From positions 620,001-684,000 of the forward strand of contig NZ_MWQK01000001.1 of NCBI RefSeq assembly GCF_002210425.1: DNA of 64,000 nucleotides. Reading direction: 5' to 3'. How positions within the stretch are numbered: position 1 is the first letter of the stretch; each line of letters begins with the position of its first letter. Shown one piece after another: positions 17,953 through 26,005 of the stretch. A model generated the notes under the pieces. That model did no database searches. It was not told where the DNA came from and saw nothing but the letters and a program-made list of their open reading frames with translations. A program made the position numbers and the translations under genes. The DNA is from Fibrobacter sp. UWB2 (GTDB lineage: Bacteria > Fibrobacterota > Fibrobacteria > Fibrobacterales > Fibrobacteraceae).

Positions 17953-17986
17953 AAAAACGTTCAGGTTAAAAGCTTGAGCATTTTTT
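17953..17986 (+). terminator. Rho-independent terminator (copy 3)
   Basis: Third copy of the same terminator: AACGTTCAGG, loop TTAAAAG, then CTTGAGCATT and a T-run. Several stem changes are compensated on both sides (CC/GG to TC/GA), consistent with selection for the hairpin. A second small hairpin, AGGGCG/CGCCCT, lies 20 bases before it. Confidence 0.75.
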
Positions 17987-18049
17987 ATAACTCATTTAAC
18001 ATTTTGTATATTACAAAATATTTAACGCACAACATTTCAAAAGCTTCTG

Positions 18050-18574
18050 ATGAAAATATCACGAACACCTCTCCTACTTTTACTAACATTTCTTTTGTTC
18101 TCTTGCTCTTCAGAAAAGGAATCTCCTAAAGTCATGATTACCTCGCCCATTGACAACATTCTCGTAGAAAAGGCTAACCACAAAATGTATTTGCTCAAGG
18201 GCGATGTCGTTGTGAAGTCATACAGAATTTCATTGGGCAAGAATCCAGTTGGAGCGAAGGTCAAGTCCGGCGACAACAAGACTCCCGAAGGCAACTACAC
18301 CATCGAAAGGCACAACCCCAAAAGCATTTTTCATTTATCGCTGAAGGTTTCGTACCCGAACGCAGAGCAAATCAAGGCCGCGAAAGATGGTAACTACGAG
18401 CCAGGCGGAGACATCATGATCCACGGCTATCCGAACAAGATTCCCGCATTTCTCTTTAAATTCTGGCATAAATGGAAAGATTGGACAGCCGGCTGCATCG
18501 CGGTCACAAACGACGAAATCGAAGAAATCTATGACGCCGTCAAAGACGGAACTCCGATAACAATTCTGCCTTAA
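18050..18574 (+). CDS. L,D-transpeptidase (YkuD family) lipoprotein
   Basis: 174 residues, lipobox LLFSC (C19). The YkuD catalytic domain spans about residues 35-173. It contains the early strand IDNILVEKANHKMYLL, TPEGNYTI, the His motif IMIHGYPN (H125) and the catalytic Cys motif WTAGCIAVTNDE (C149). Such enzymes form 3-3 cross-links in peptidoglycan or attach proteins to it. The lipobox predicts membrane anchoring in the periplasm. It probably starts a short cluster with the two secreted-protein genes that follow. Confidence 0.88.
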   Translation: MKISRTPLLLLLTFLLFSCSSEKESPKVMITSPIDNILVEKANHKMYLLKGDVVVKSYRISLGKNPVGAKVKSGDNKTPEGNYTIERHNPKSIFHLSLKVSYPNAEQIKAAKDGNYEPGGDIMIHGYPNKIPAFLFKFWHKWKDWTAGCIAVTNDEIEEIYDAVKDGTPITILP

Positions 18575-18594
18575 TATAAACTATATTGTTTTTT

Positions 18595-19272
18595 ATGAAA
18601 AAGATTTTAATTACCCTATTCACAATTTGCATTGCACAAACTTTCGCCGCTAAAGCCACGCCCGAGCAATGGATCGCAAAAGCCAACGGAGTACTGAAAG
18701 AACAGCCTCGCATTTCTTCTAAGTATATTTACCCAGGCCTTGAACCGAGTAGCGTATTTGAGGCATCGGCAATACTGGACTCCGCAACCAAGGAATACCC
18801 TTACCGAATCGATATGTGGCTTGGGCAAGTTCAGTTATTCGGCGAAATAAACGAATGTGGTATGCAGTCTAAATTTTTTGACAAAATTAACACTTTGTTG
18901 AAAAAGAAAAAAGATAAATGCGAACTTGCCGGCGGGAAAAAAATCGACGACGCCGAAAAGTTGCTTGAAAAAGAATTTACCCTTGTCATACGGAAATACT
19001 TTGAACTAGAGTACGACTCCTGTTTCGAGATCATGTCCCGCCAGATGTACAAGTACCTCCCCAATAGCGTCGAAGCATTGAATTTCTTGAGCATCCACTA
19101 TATGCTTCAGAAAAACGACAGCGCGCTAGCACTTCTTGAACGAGCCCACAAAATCGCCCCTACCGATTGCATTGTACTATCAAACCTTGCGCTATATTAC
19201 AAACGAAAAGGCGATACGAAAAAAGAAGACGAATACAAGAAGAAACAAGATCTATTCTGCAAAGAAAAATAA
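18595..19272 (+). CDS. Secreted TPR-like protein
   Basis: About 225 residues. A signal peptide (MKKILITLFTICIAQTFAAKA) is followed by helical repeats. The C-terminal part (SVEALNFLSIHYMLQKNDSALALLERAHKIAPTDCIVLSNLALYYKRKGDTKKEDEY) fits two TPR units. The ATG at 18595 is preferred over a TTG nine bases earlier. It lies 20 bases after the L,D-transpeptidase gene and 5 bases before the next lipoprotein gene, so the three are probably cotranscribed. TPR proteins usually act as protein-interaction scaffolds; the partner is unknown. Confidence 0.7.
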   Translation: MKKILITLFTICIAQTFAAKATPEQWIAKANGVLKEQPRISSKYIYPGLEPSSVFEASAILDSATKEYPYRIDMWLGQVQLFGEINECGMQSKFFDKINTLLKKKKDKCELAGGKKIDDAEKLLEKEFTLVIRKYFELEYDSCFEIMSRQMYKYLPNSVEALNFLSIHYMLQKNDSALALLERAHKIAPTDCIVLSNLALYYKRKGDTKKEDEYKKKQDLFCKEK

Positions 19273-19277
19273 TTTCC

Positions 19278-19706
19278 ATGAGTTTCATAAAAATTTCCTT
19301 AATTTTACTGGTGGCCGCAACAGCATTTTCCTGTAGCGACAAACAAGAATCAAGCAGCAACAACGTAGACACCAAAGCCATAGAAAAAATCCAAACTTTC
19401 TATACCAATTACATTTTCGGAGACGAGTTCGCGAACGATTCCGTCATTGCGAAGTATTGCACAAAGAATCTCGCCCAGGAGCTTTCAAAAGCTTACGACG
19501 CCGAGTTCAGCGATGGTGGTGGCTACGCGGTCTGGAAATTCCGCAGCGACGCGCAAGATGGCGAAGACATTCACGAAATCGAAAAAATCGAACCTCTCGG
19601 CAATGGCAAATACATCGTCCATTACAACGACATGGGCAACAAAGGAACACACTCCATCACCATCATCCAGCAAGACGGCGATATTTTCTTCGACAAACTT
19701 GATTAA
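19278..19706 (+). CDS. Hypothetical lipoprotein
   Basis: 142 residues. Signal peptide with lipobox TAFSC, then a Ser/Asn linker and a small alpha+beta domain (FYTNYIFGDEFANDSV, YCTKNLAQEL, GKYIVHYNDMGNKGTHSITIIQQDGDIFFDKLD). The pattern resembles the DUF3828/NTF2-like lipoproteins, but that is only an impression. The ATG five bases after the preceding stop is chosen because it starts the signal peptide. It is followed 11 bases later by the acetyltransferase gene. Confidence 0.7.
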   Translation: MSFIKISLILLVAATAFSCSDKQESSSNNVDTKAIEKIQTFYTNYIFGDEFANDSVIAKYCTKNLAQELSKAYDAEFSDGGGYAVWKFRSDAQDGEDIHEIEKIEPLGNGKYIVHYNDMGNKGTHSITIIQQDGDIFFDKLD

Positions 19707-19717
19707 AAGGCAACCCA

Positions 19718-20155
19718 ATGGATATTAAAGTTCTCCGTGCAACAGAAGAATGGCAGCGCGCAGGCGCGTACAGCGTGCGCATCCAGGCAATGAATCGGGC
19801 GTACCACATTTCACTTCGAGATGAGTTTGACGAGCACGATTGCGACGGTACGAAGTTCATCGTTTTACTTGACGATGAATATCCTGTTGCGACGTGCAGA
19901 TTCTACGAAATTGATGCAGAAACAGCAACAATCGGACGCGTGGTCGTGATGCCGGAATATCGCGGTCAAAAGCTTGGCGCCATGGCGGTCCGTGAAGCCG
20001 AAAAATGGATTGCCGAATGCGGTTACAAACAGATAATCATCGACAGCCGTTTGGAAGCCACGGGCTTTTACGAGAAGCTTGGGTACAAGCTCATCGGAGA
20101 TCAGCCACACCGCTGTGGCATCTTTGACTGCACCCGCATGAAAAAAATTCTCTAG
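19718..20155 (+). CDS. GNAT family N-acetyltransferase
   Basis: 145 residues with the acetyl-CoA-binding motif A (IGRVVVMPEYRGQKLGAMAV) and motif B (ATGFYEKLGYKLIGD) of the GNAT fold. The substrate cannot be predicted. The ATG is preceded by AAAGG. Its last four bases overlap the end of the convergent minus-strand gene. Confidence 0.88.
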   Translation: MDIKVLRATEEWQRAGAYSVRIQAMNRAYHISLRDEFDEHDCDGTKFIVLLDDEYPVATCRFYEIDAETATIGRVVVMPEYRGQKLGAMAVREAEKWIAECGYKQIIIDSRLEATGFYEKLGYKLIGDQPHRCGIFDCTRMKKIL

Positions 20156-21003
20156 AACTTGATTGTCACATCGACTCGCGTGGCATCAGGATCTCGTGCT
20201 ATACGAATTATGCCCCAAGTAGTGAAACCAACAAATCCAGCAAGTGACGCCCAGCCCACATGTTTCCAGTTATAGCCGCCCATAAAGAATGACACTGGTA
20301 TTTCTGCAACCATCGATATAAGAGCCACATTTATCGCGCCATAAAGCCCCGTAAAAAAGCCCCAACCTACACCAATTTCGGTATCTTGATACATGTGAAC
20401 TGATTTCACGTCATCAAGTTTATAGTTTAAATCTCTCTGTATTTGCAATTTTTTCAGAGGAGTCCAATAATCAAGATTTTGCTGATTCTTCTTCGATTTA
20501 TCGCAAATATCTTCTGGAGCATTATTTTTCTTTTCGGATTTTTGCGTATACTCCCATAACGACACTTGTCTAGTTTTAGAAAATTGATTACGCTCAAGCG
20601 AAGTACAATATTCCTTCTTGAGATTTTCAACAACTTGTAATAACTCCCCTTCTCTGCAATTATCGGTCTGATTTCCAAAACAAGTTTTTTCATGATGCGT
20701 ATTGATTTCGCTAGTCATGATGGGTTCGCCCCTTTCATCTAAAAATTCGATTTTGCAACGAGGAGAATCATCACGGTTAGACCAACACCAGTAAAAATTT
20801 AGGATTGTCTCTATAGGCGCATTTTCGGCTTGTTCTGCATCTAACAAAAAAGCACTCGTTCTAACAGAACGATTGAAATCAAGAAACGCATCCTGCGAAG
20901 ATTGAAATTCGTACTGTTTAACCTCACGTTTTTCGTCATCACTAGCAAAAGAAAATGAAGCCGTTAAAAACAACAAGCAACAAATTAAATACCGCAAATT
21001 CAC
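20152..21003 (-). CDS. Hypothetical secreted protein with C-terminal membrane segments
   Basis: 283 residues, GTG start with AAGGAATGGG upstream. Signal peptide MNLRYLICCLLFLTASFSFA. The mature part is charged and carries several cysteines (PRCKIEF, KTCFGNQ, NCREGE, YCTSLE, DICDKS), and two hydrophobic stretches lie near the C-terminus (GFFTGLYGAINVALISMVAEIPVSFFMGG and WASLAGFVGFTTWGIIRIA). No family recognised. Codon use is intermediate. Convergent with the acetyltransferase gene. Confidence 0.65.
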   Translation of the reverse strand: MNLRYLICCLLFLTASFSFASDDEKREVKQYEFQSSQDAFLDFNRSVRTSAFLLDAEQAENAPIETILNFYWCWSNRDDSPRCKIEFLDERGEPIMTSEINTHHEKTCFGNQTDNCREGELLQVVENLKKEYCTSLERNQFSKTRQVSLWEYTQKSEKKNNAPEDICDKSKKNQQNLDYWTPLKKLQIQRDLNYKLDDVKSVHMYQDTEIGVGWGFFTGLYGAINVALISMVAEIPVSFFMGGYNWKHVGWASLAGFVGFTTWGIIRIARDPDATRVDVTIKF

Positions 21004-21031
21004 TTACCCATTCCTTAATTATTGATTTTTA

Positions 21032-21661
21032 TTACCCACGATACTTTGTATTGTACCCGTGATTTTCACGAGGACGCAAGTCATTCGGATACATCACATC
21101 GGCATACACATCCTGCTGGAGCTTTTTCACGATGTTGTAGACTTCGATGTAATTGGAAATACTATCGATAGAAATACCCGCATTCGTAGAAGTCGTCCTT
21201 CCGTTCCGTGTTACAGGATTTGCCTGGGCTGACGTCGTAATAACATCCCCTACGCCAAACCATTGGTCAAAAATGCCGCGGTGCAAATCCACGTGCGAAA
21301 GTTCCGCAAACGGTTTTGAATTGTAGCGTTTGCTGAAAACTCCTCCAGACGCATATATAGCTTTGTCCGTAATGATATAGTTCGTATTCTGGTAACGCCT
21401 AAACGACAGGAGCGCACCGCCGAGGTAAATCCAGACCGGCATCAGGTGGAGCAACATAAACGGGACCAAGAAAAAGCCAATGTGTTCATCTTTGGACGAG
21501 AACGAAGCGCCAATAAATCCAAAGTCAATGATACCCCAAATCAGCGCAAACGGGAGCAGTGGATTAAAGATGCTTTCGAAGATGAAGCACTTTTTGTTGG
21601 GCTTCCCCGCATAAATGATTTTTTCGTCTTTACCAATTAACAGTTTAAGTTCGTTGTCCAT
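21032..21661 (-). CDS. Bacterial PH-domain membrane protein
   Basis: 209 residues. Two hydrophobic segments (about 33-52 and 63-90) are followed by a YdbS-like bPH2 domain: NTNYIITDKAIYASGGVFSKRYNSKPFAELSHVDLHRGIFDQWFGVGDVITTS. The pattern of two membrane helices plus a bacterial pleckstrin-homology domain is a known family of inner-membrane proteins of unknown biochemical role. Good ribosome-binding site (GGAG, 8-base spacing). Confidence 0.75.
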   Translation of the reverse strand: MDNELKLLIGKDEKIIYAGKPNKKCFIFESIFNPLLPFALIWGIIDFGFIGASFSSKDEHIGFFLVPFMLLHLMPVWIYLGGALLSFRRYQNTNYIITDKAIYASGGVFSKRYNSKPFAELSHVDLHRGIFDQWFGVGDVITTSAQANPVTRNGRTTSTNAGISIDSISNYIEVYNIVKKLQQDVYADVMYPNDLRPRENHGYNTKYRG

Positions 21662-21715
21662 AAAAATTGCTCCAAAATGACGAACCCTAATAAATTACAA
21701 TTTTTTATTGGAATT

Positions 21716-21746
21716 TTGACAAATTACGTTTGTTTTTGTTTACAAT
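21716..21746 (+). promoter_or_regulatory. Possible sigma-70 promoter upstream of the 21913 gene
   Basis: A perfect TTGACA at 21716 and TACAAT at 21741 with a 19-bp spacer, in an A/T-rich divergent region. The spacer is long and the distance to the ATG (about 165 bases, containing a palindromic element) is considerable, so this is tentative. Confidence 0.3.
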
Positions 21747-21787
21747 TTTATCAAAAATTATGATATATTATAGAAACGGCTCCTTAA

Positions 21788-21872
21788 GGAGATGCATTCC
21801 CCATTCGCGGATCATGCTCACATAAGTGCTAAAGCACTAAGTGAGCAAAGAGATCACGTCGGGCATGACAAC
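21788..21872 (+). repeat. Long palindromic element, 85-bp subfamily (copy 1)
   Basis: Begins GGAGATGC and ends GGGCATGACAA. The interior holds a nested palindrome in which TGCTCAC pairs with GTGAGCA around AGTGCTAAAGCACT. A second copy of the same length and nearly the same interior lies at 58909. Confidence 0.7.
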
Positions 21873-21912
21873 CAAAACGGAGAAAATCAATTTTTAGGGT
21901 ATGGAGAATAAA

Positions 21913-22431
21913 ATGGAAGAACAGAACATCCCTTCGGCAGAAGTACAAAAGCAAATGAGAAAGGTGGGGCTGAAAATTGCGTTTATCATGGCGCTTTTGA
22001 TGAGCTTCGGACTTTCGCTCACCGGCCAGCTGATGGCAGAACACCCGCCTGAGATGCCGACAATCGCAATTGTCATCGGTTTCTTGAAATGTTTCGCCTT
22101 GAGCTTTGTCATTAGCTTTGCAATTGGCTTTTTCGTACCGATTCCCAAAGTGAACGCCGCCCTCGCCCGCAAGTTCCACCTGCAGCCACGCACGCCAAAG
22201 GCTCATTTCGTGGAATCGCTTGCTTCGAACTTGATTTACACGCCACTAATCACGACGGCCATGGTCTGCTTCGTGTACTTCACAATGATGCCCGAAGGCC
22301 ACAAGCCGCCGTTCCTTGCGATGTTCATCTTTTCGCAGGTCGTTTGCCTTGTCGTAGCACAAGTGCTGATTATGGTGTTCGTGCCGATTATCATGAAGCT
22401 CGTGCTGCCGAAAATGCCACCGCGACCATAG
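21913..22431 (+). CDS. Membrane protein, DUF2798-like
   Basis: About 172 residues with four hydrophobic helices (LKIAFIMALLMSFGLSL, IVIGFLKCFALSFVISFAIGFF, YTPLITTAMVCFVYF, FIFSQVVCLVVAQVLIMVFV). The layout of two repeated helix pairs, with G-F-x-L-S and F-A-L-S-F-V-I-S-F, resembles small DUF2798-type proteins; this is a tentative match. The ATG at 21913 is chosen because GGAG lies 6 bases upstream. An ATG 12 bases earlier lacks a properly spaced site. Followed directly by a bidirectional terminator. Confidence 0.65.
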   Translation: MEEQNIPSAEVQKQMRKVGLKIAFIMALLMSFGLSLTGQLMAEHPPEMPTIAIVIGFLKCFALSFVISFAIGFFVPIPKVNAALARKFHLQPRTPKAHFVESLASNLIYTPLITTAMVCFVYFTMMPEGHKPPFLAMFIFSQVVCLVVAQVLIMVFVPIIMKLVLPKMPPRP

Positions 22432-22432
22432 C

Positions 22433-22463
22433 AAAAACGCACGGGATGACCCGTGCGATTTTT
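22433..22463. terminator. Bidirectional Rho-independent terminator
   Basis: A perfect 8-bp stem CGCACGGG / CCCGTGCG with loop ATGA, flanked by AAAAA on the left and ATTTTT on the right. It serves the membrane-protein gene from the left and the superoxide dismutase gene from the right. Confidence 0.88.
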
Positions 22464-22480
22464 GTTGTTGAGAAATGGTT

Positions 22481-23080
22481 TTAGCCGAGGCGTTCGTTCA
22501 CGACATCCCAGTTGACGATGCTCCACAACGACTTCAGGTAATCCGGACGGCGGTTACGGTAGTCTATGTAGTAGGCATGTTCCCACACATCGAACGTGAG
22601 GAGCGGCTTGAGATCCTTGGTAATCGGGTTCTGCGCATTACCTTCCTGCGTGATGACCAAACGGCCCTTATCAGTCACAGAAAGCCACACCCAGCCAGAA
22701 CCAAAAAGTCCAGCCCCTTTCGCCTGAAATTCTTCTTGGAATTTTTCAAAAGATCCAAATTCGCTAGTAATCAACGTTGCGATTTCACCCGTCGGGACAT
22801 TGCTCATCGTCGGAGCCTTGAACTGCAAAAAGTACATAGCATGGTTCAAAATCTGCCCTGCGTTATTGAACACGCCACCTTCGGACGTCTTTACGATTTC
22901 TTCAAGGGACTTGCCTTCGAAAGCGCTCCCCGGAAGTGCGGCATTGAGATTATTCACATAAGTCTGCAAGTGCTTGCCAAAATGGAACAGCATCGTTTCT
23001 TGGCTTAATGCAGGAGCCAAATCAGCCATCCCGTACGGAAGCACTGGCATTTCAAATTTTCCATTGACTGGTTCAAACAT
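22481..23080 (-). CDS. sodB: Superoxide dismutase, iron type
   Basis: Converts superoxide to hydrogen peroxide and oxygen. 199 residues. Metal ligands H33 (FHFGKH), H80 (NHAMYF), D164 and H168 (DVWEHAYY) are all present. Gln76 in FNNAGQ sits at the position that distinguishes Fe-SOD from Mn-SOD. There is no signal peptide, so it is cytosolic. The ATG is preceded by a full AGGAGG Shine-Dalgarno at 8-base spacing, the strongest in the window, consistent with high expression. Confidence 0.95.
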   Translation of the reverse strand: MFEPVNGKFEMPVLPYGMADLAPALSQETMLFHFGKHLQTYVNNLNAALPGSAFEGKSLEEIVKTSEGGVFNNAGQILNHAMYFLQFKAPTMSNVPTGEIATLITSEFGSFEKFQEEFQAKGAGLFGSGWVWLSVTDKGRLVITQEGNAQNPITKDLKPLLTFDVWEHAYYIDYRNRRPDYLKSLWSIVNWDVVNERLG

Positions 23081-23127
23081 GAAGAACCCTCCTTTTTTGG
23101 ATAGTTTTTATCATTGCTCTAAATAAA

Positions 23128-23158
23128 TATATACTAACCTAGCGCACTATCGTATCAA
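23128..23158 (-). promoter_or_regulatory. Possible promoter of the superoxide dismutase gene
   Basis: On the minus strand TTGATA and TATATA are 19 bases apart, about 48 bases upstream of the ATG. The spacer is longer than ideal. No obvious Fur or OxyR site was seen. Confidence 0.3.
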
Positions 23159-23208
23159 AAAAGTAAGAAATGATTATTCCATATTATAGGAGAATGCTCT
23201 ATTAAACA

Positions 23209-23264
23209 GGAGATGCCCGCTTACTTCGACTGCGCTCAGCACAGGCTCCGGCGGGCATGACAAT
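23209..23264 (+). repeat. Palindromic element with longer loop
   Basis: GGAGATGCCCGC at the left and GCGGGCATGACAAT at the right form the family stem. The 29-base interior includes CGACTGCGCTCAGCAC and its own partial symmetry. Confidence 0.7.
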
Positions 23265-23297
23265 ATTAGCACTGGGGCCGGGATGACTGCATAAAAG

Positions 23298-23322
23298 GAA
23301 ATGCCCGCCGATGGCGGGCATA
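23298..23322 (+). repeat. Short palindromic element
   Basis: ATGCCCGCC / GGCGGGCAT around a two-base spacer, preceded by GGAA. It lies 35 bases from another copy, so the 264-base interval between the sod and 23345 genes carries two elements. Confidence 0.65.
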
Positions 23323-23344
23323 ACTCGAGGATGACTAAAGACGA

Positions 23345-23836
23345 TTATTCTTCGTCGCCCTCGTCGGAACCTTCATCGCTAGCAGCTGCTGCGGCGGCAT
23401 AGTTGCCGAGCAAGATGCTCACGTCCACGGACTGGAGGTCTGCAAGGCTCTTCACGCCCGTCTTCTTGTCTTCTTCGACCTTGCCGAAGTTAGCGACAAT
23501 GACGTTTGCAGAACTGGCTTCAAAGCGGCGAGTCTTATTGGCGAGGCTCATGTTGCCCTTTGTTGCCGGGAAGAACTTGGCTTCGAGTCTAGCCATGTCC
23601 TGGGAGGTTCTAACAGTCTGGAGAGCTCCGCAAGCAATGGCCCAAGTGGACTTGTTCATTTCGATGCCGTTGTTCACCAAATCAAGCACCATGGAGTTAC
23701 CCTTGAAGGACTTGTTTGTCGTGGCTTCGTAATGTTCCCTAGCCTGGTTGACATAGTTACCCTTCTGCATGAAGAGCATGGCGATAACGCCAAAAACGAG
23801 AACGGTAAGAGCAATGGAAATATTCTTTAAATTCAT
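23345..23836 (-). CDS. Hypothetical membrane-anchored periplasmic protein
   Basis: 163 residues. One N-terminal helix (ISIALTVLVFGVIAMLF) acts as signal anchor. The domain behind it contains NNGIEMNKSTWAIACGALQTVRTSQDMARLEAKFFPATKG. The C-terminus AAAAAASDEGSDEGDEE is Ala-rich, then acidic. The gene follows 23848-24408 after 11 bases, with its own GGGAGA site, and the two proteins share a plan: basic N-terminus, one helix, about 130 extracytoplasmic residues. Function unknown. Confidence 0.7.
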   Translation of the reverse strand: MNLKNISIALTVLVFGVIAMLFMQKGNYVNQAREHYEATTNKSFKGNSMVLDLVNNGIEMNKSTWAIACGALQTVRTSQDMARLEAKFFPATKGNMSLANKTRRFEASSANVIVANFGKVEEDKKTGVKSLADLQSVDVSILLGNYAAAAAASDEGSDEGDEE

Positions 23837-23847
23837 GACGTTCTCCC

Positions 23848-24408
23848 TTATTCAAAATGGTATTCAGCCGGCTTTTCAATCTTGAGGCTGTTTGCAAGGT
23901 TATACTGGACCAATGCGCTGTAATCAACGTTCTTGAGCTTGCCCTTGGCATAGCTGAACTTCACAACGCAATTCTTACCGCAAGCGACTTCCTTAGAACC
24001 CTTTTCGTTCTTGAGGAGAATCGTGCCTTCGGCAAGGCCAGCCTTCTGGAAAATGCCGTTCTGCACAGCGTCGTTAATACCTGCGCCCGTGTAAAGGTGA
24101 GAAATCTGCTTGAAGCGAGCTTCCTTGTCGGATTCGATAGCAGTAAGAGCGCTCTTGAATGCGGCTTCGCTCTTAGCACCGGAAAGCACCGTGTAAACAA
24201 GCTTCCAAGCCATGCTGTACTGGTCCACAGAACGCCACTGTTCCACGAGAACCTGAGTATTCTTTTCCAAATAAGCCGATTCCTGTTCGTTTGCAGTACG
24301 CTTTGCCTGTTCCTCATAGCCGCCCTTGAGCGTCATCAGGATAATGATGAGAGCGACGAGGATGACAACGTCAGCCACGACGAGGATCTTCATTTTCTTT
24401 TTATCCAT
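23848..24408 (-). CDS. Hypothetical membrane-anchored periplasmic protein
   Basis: 186 residues, N-terminal anchor ILVVADVVILVALIIILMTL after a MDKKKMK basic start, then a helical region with QVLVEQWRSVDQYSMAWKLVYTVLSGAKSE and a beta-rich C-terminal part with one CGKNC pair. First gene of a two-gene operon with the 23345 gene. An AGGAAT site precedes the ATG. No family recognised. The matching architecture of the two products suggests a complex or a duplication too old to see by eye. Confidence 0.7.
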   Translation of the reverse strand: MDKKKMKILVVADVVILVALIIILMTLKGGYEEQAKRTANEQESAYLEKNTQVLVEQWRSVDQYSMAWKLVYTVLSGAKSEAAFKSALTAIESDKEARFKQISHLYTGAGINDAVQNGIFQKAGLAEGTILLKNEKGSKEVACGKNCVVKFSYAKGKLKNVDYSALVQYNLANSLKIEKPAEYHFE

Positions 24409-24524
24409 AGTATTCCTTTAGAAAAAGTCGTTTCAGAAACAATCTAAACTTTAATTTAAAAAAATCAAGCAAATTTAAAGTAAAAATAGAGAACTTACGC
24501 GCCTATTTTTTATATTCTTCTCGT

Positions 24525-25040
24525 ATGAGCGAAGATATTTCCCAATTACCCTCCCAGATTATCTACAATAACCTCAAGGAAATGATGCGTGCCAAGAATA
24601 CCGCGCACGAATCCATTTTCAAGTTCCACTGGAAAAAGATGTGGCCGTTCAGCCTTATTTGGCCGCAGGTGGATTTTGTCCGTATTGTAAGGCTCATGGA
24701 CGAACTGCGCAAGAACGTCGTTTCACAAAAAGCGCTCGTCAAGGAAGCTAAGAAAAAAGCCAAGCCGTACGAAGAAACGTTCCTCGGAACCATTCCGCCT
24801 TATCTAGAATGTCTTGACGTTTCTTGCAAGTGCCTCGCCGATGTCGCCCAGTGGAAGCAGGACATGCTCGAAAAGAAGCTTCACCACGATGTGAAGATGA
24901 TACGCGACGTTTCGGAATACAACAACATTCTCAAGGCATACGAGAAGGCGCAAAACGACCTCGTCAAGGCAGGCGAATTTGTCAGACTGGGCTGGGTGGA
25001 AATGCTTAAGGGTTACGTAAACGAAGTCGAAGGCAAATAA
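24525..25040 (+). CDS. Hypothetical helical cytosolic protein
   Basis: 171 residues, no signal peptide, rich in Lys, Glu and Leu with long predicted helices, e.g. FVRIVRLMDELRKNVVSQKALVKEAKKKAKPYEE. No family recognised. A TATATT box sits only nine bases before the ATG and no Shine-Dalgarno is seen, so the transcript may have a very short or no leader. Its stop overlaps the start of the following glycosyltransferase (TAATG), which indicates translational coupling and a possible role in polysaccharide synthesis. Confidence 0.7.
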   Translation: MSEDISQLPSQIIYNNLKEMMRAKNTAHESIFKFHWKKMWPFSLIWPQVDFVRIVRLMDELRKNVVSQKALVKEAKKKAKPYEETFLGTIPPYLECLDVSCKCLADVAQWKQDMLEKKLHHDVKMIRDVSEYNNILKAYEKAQNDLVKAGEFVRLGWVEMLKGYVNEVEGK

Positions 25041-26005
25041 TGCCAGCTATAAGCGTCATCATCCCAATGTACAACACCGAGGCATACATCAATGACTGCC
25101 TCGACAGTCTCGTTGCACAGACTTTTACGGATTTTGAAGCTATCATTATCGACGACGGTTCGACCGACGAAAGCGCTCGAATTGCCGCCGGCTACGCCTC
25201 ATCCGACGCCCGTTTCAGGCTTATTGGACAACCGAACAAAGGACCGTCTGAAGCCCGCAATACAGGACTCAAGATTATGCGAGGGGAATACGTTACGTTT
25301 ATCGATAGCGATGACTGCGTAGCCCCGAACTTTCTGGAAACGTTATTTTTCATAGCGCAGTTGCATAAGGCCGATGTCGCCTGCTGTTCCATCAAGAATA
25401 TCGATGAAGCGTACAAGTGCGACGGCACAACGCCCAACACATCTATTTCGGCAAGCCTAACGCCAGAAGAAGCGGCCAGAATTTCGCTTTACCAGGACTC
25501 ATTGCCGGATTACTCCGCCTGGAATAAGCTATACAAGGCCGACTTGTGGAAAGGGAAGTTTTTCCCGGCAAATACGATTTACGAAGATCTCGCCGTCGTT
25601 CCAGAAATTTTGCTTGGAGCAAACAAAGTAGTAACGACAAAGTCACACCTCTACTTTTACCGCAAGCGCGCCGGAAGCGAACTCGCCACGCAGACCGGCA
25701 GCACAAAAATCATCCTTTTGCTAGACATTGCCGAAGACGTTTTCGAAAAGATGAAGCATATTTCGAAGCCGCTTTACAAAGCTGCCCGCAGTATGCTCGT
25801 GAGCGCAAGCTTCAGCATATTGATGCGCACTAGTGACGATGAAAAATTTGCAGAAAGCCGCAAAAGAGCGATTGCGCACATCCGTAAATATCGTTTTGGC
25901 ACGTTCTTTGATTTGAGAATTCGCATGCGCAACCGCATGGCCATTTTGCTTTCGTACCTCCCCCGTTCAATCTTTTTGAAGATTCTTAAGAAAGGTCTTT
26001 CGTGA
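25040..26005 (+). CDS. Glycosyltransferase, family 2
   Basis: 321 residues. The GT-A fold is evident: ISVIIPMYNTEAYINDCLDSLVAQTF, IIIDDGSTDESARI, NKGPSEARNTGLKIMRGEYVTFIDSDD (the D-x-D metal site). The C-terminal 100 residues are basic and helical, as in membrane-associated members. It transfers a sugar from a nucleotide-sugar donor to a surface glycan; the sugars are unknown. Its stop overlaps the GTG start of the next gene. Confidence 0.9.
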   Translation: MPAISVIIPMYNTEAYINDCLDSLVAQTFTDFEAIIIDDGSTDESARIAAGYASSDARFRLIGQPNKGPSEARNTGLKIMRGEYVTFIDSDDCVAPNFLETLFFIAQLHKADVACCSIKNIDEAYKCDGTTPNTSISASLTPEEAARISLYQDSLPDYSAWNKLYKADLWKGKFFPANTIYEDLAVVPEILLGANKVVTTKSHLYFYRKRAGSELATQTGSTKIILLLDIAEDVFEKMKHISKPLYKAARSMLVSASFSILMRTSDDEKFAESRKRAIAHIRKYRFGTFFDLRIRMRNRMAILLSYLPRSIFLKILKKGLS

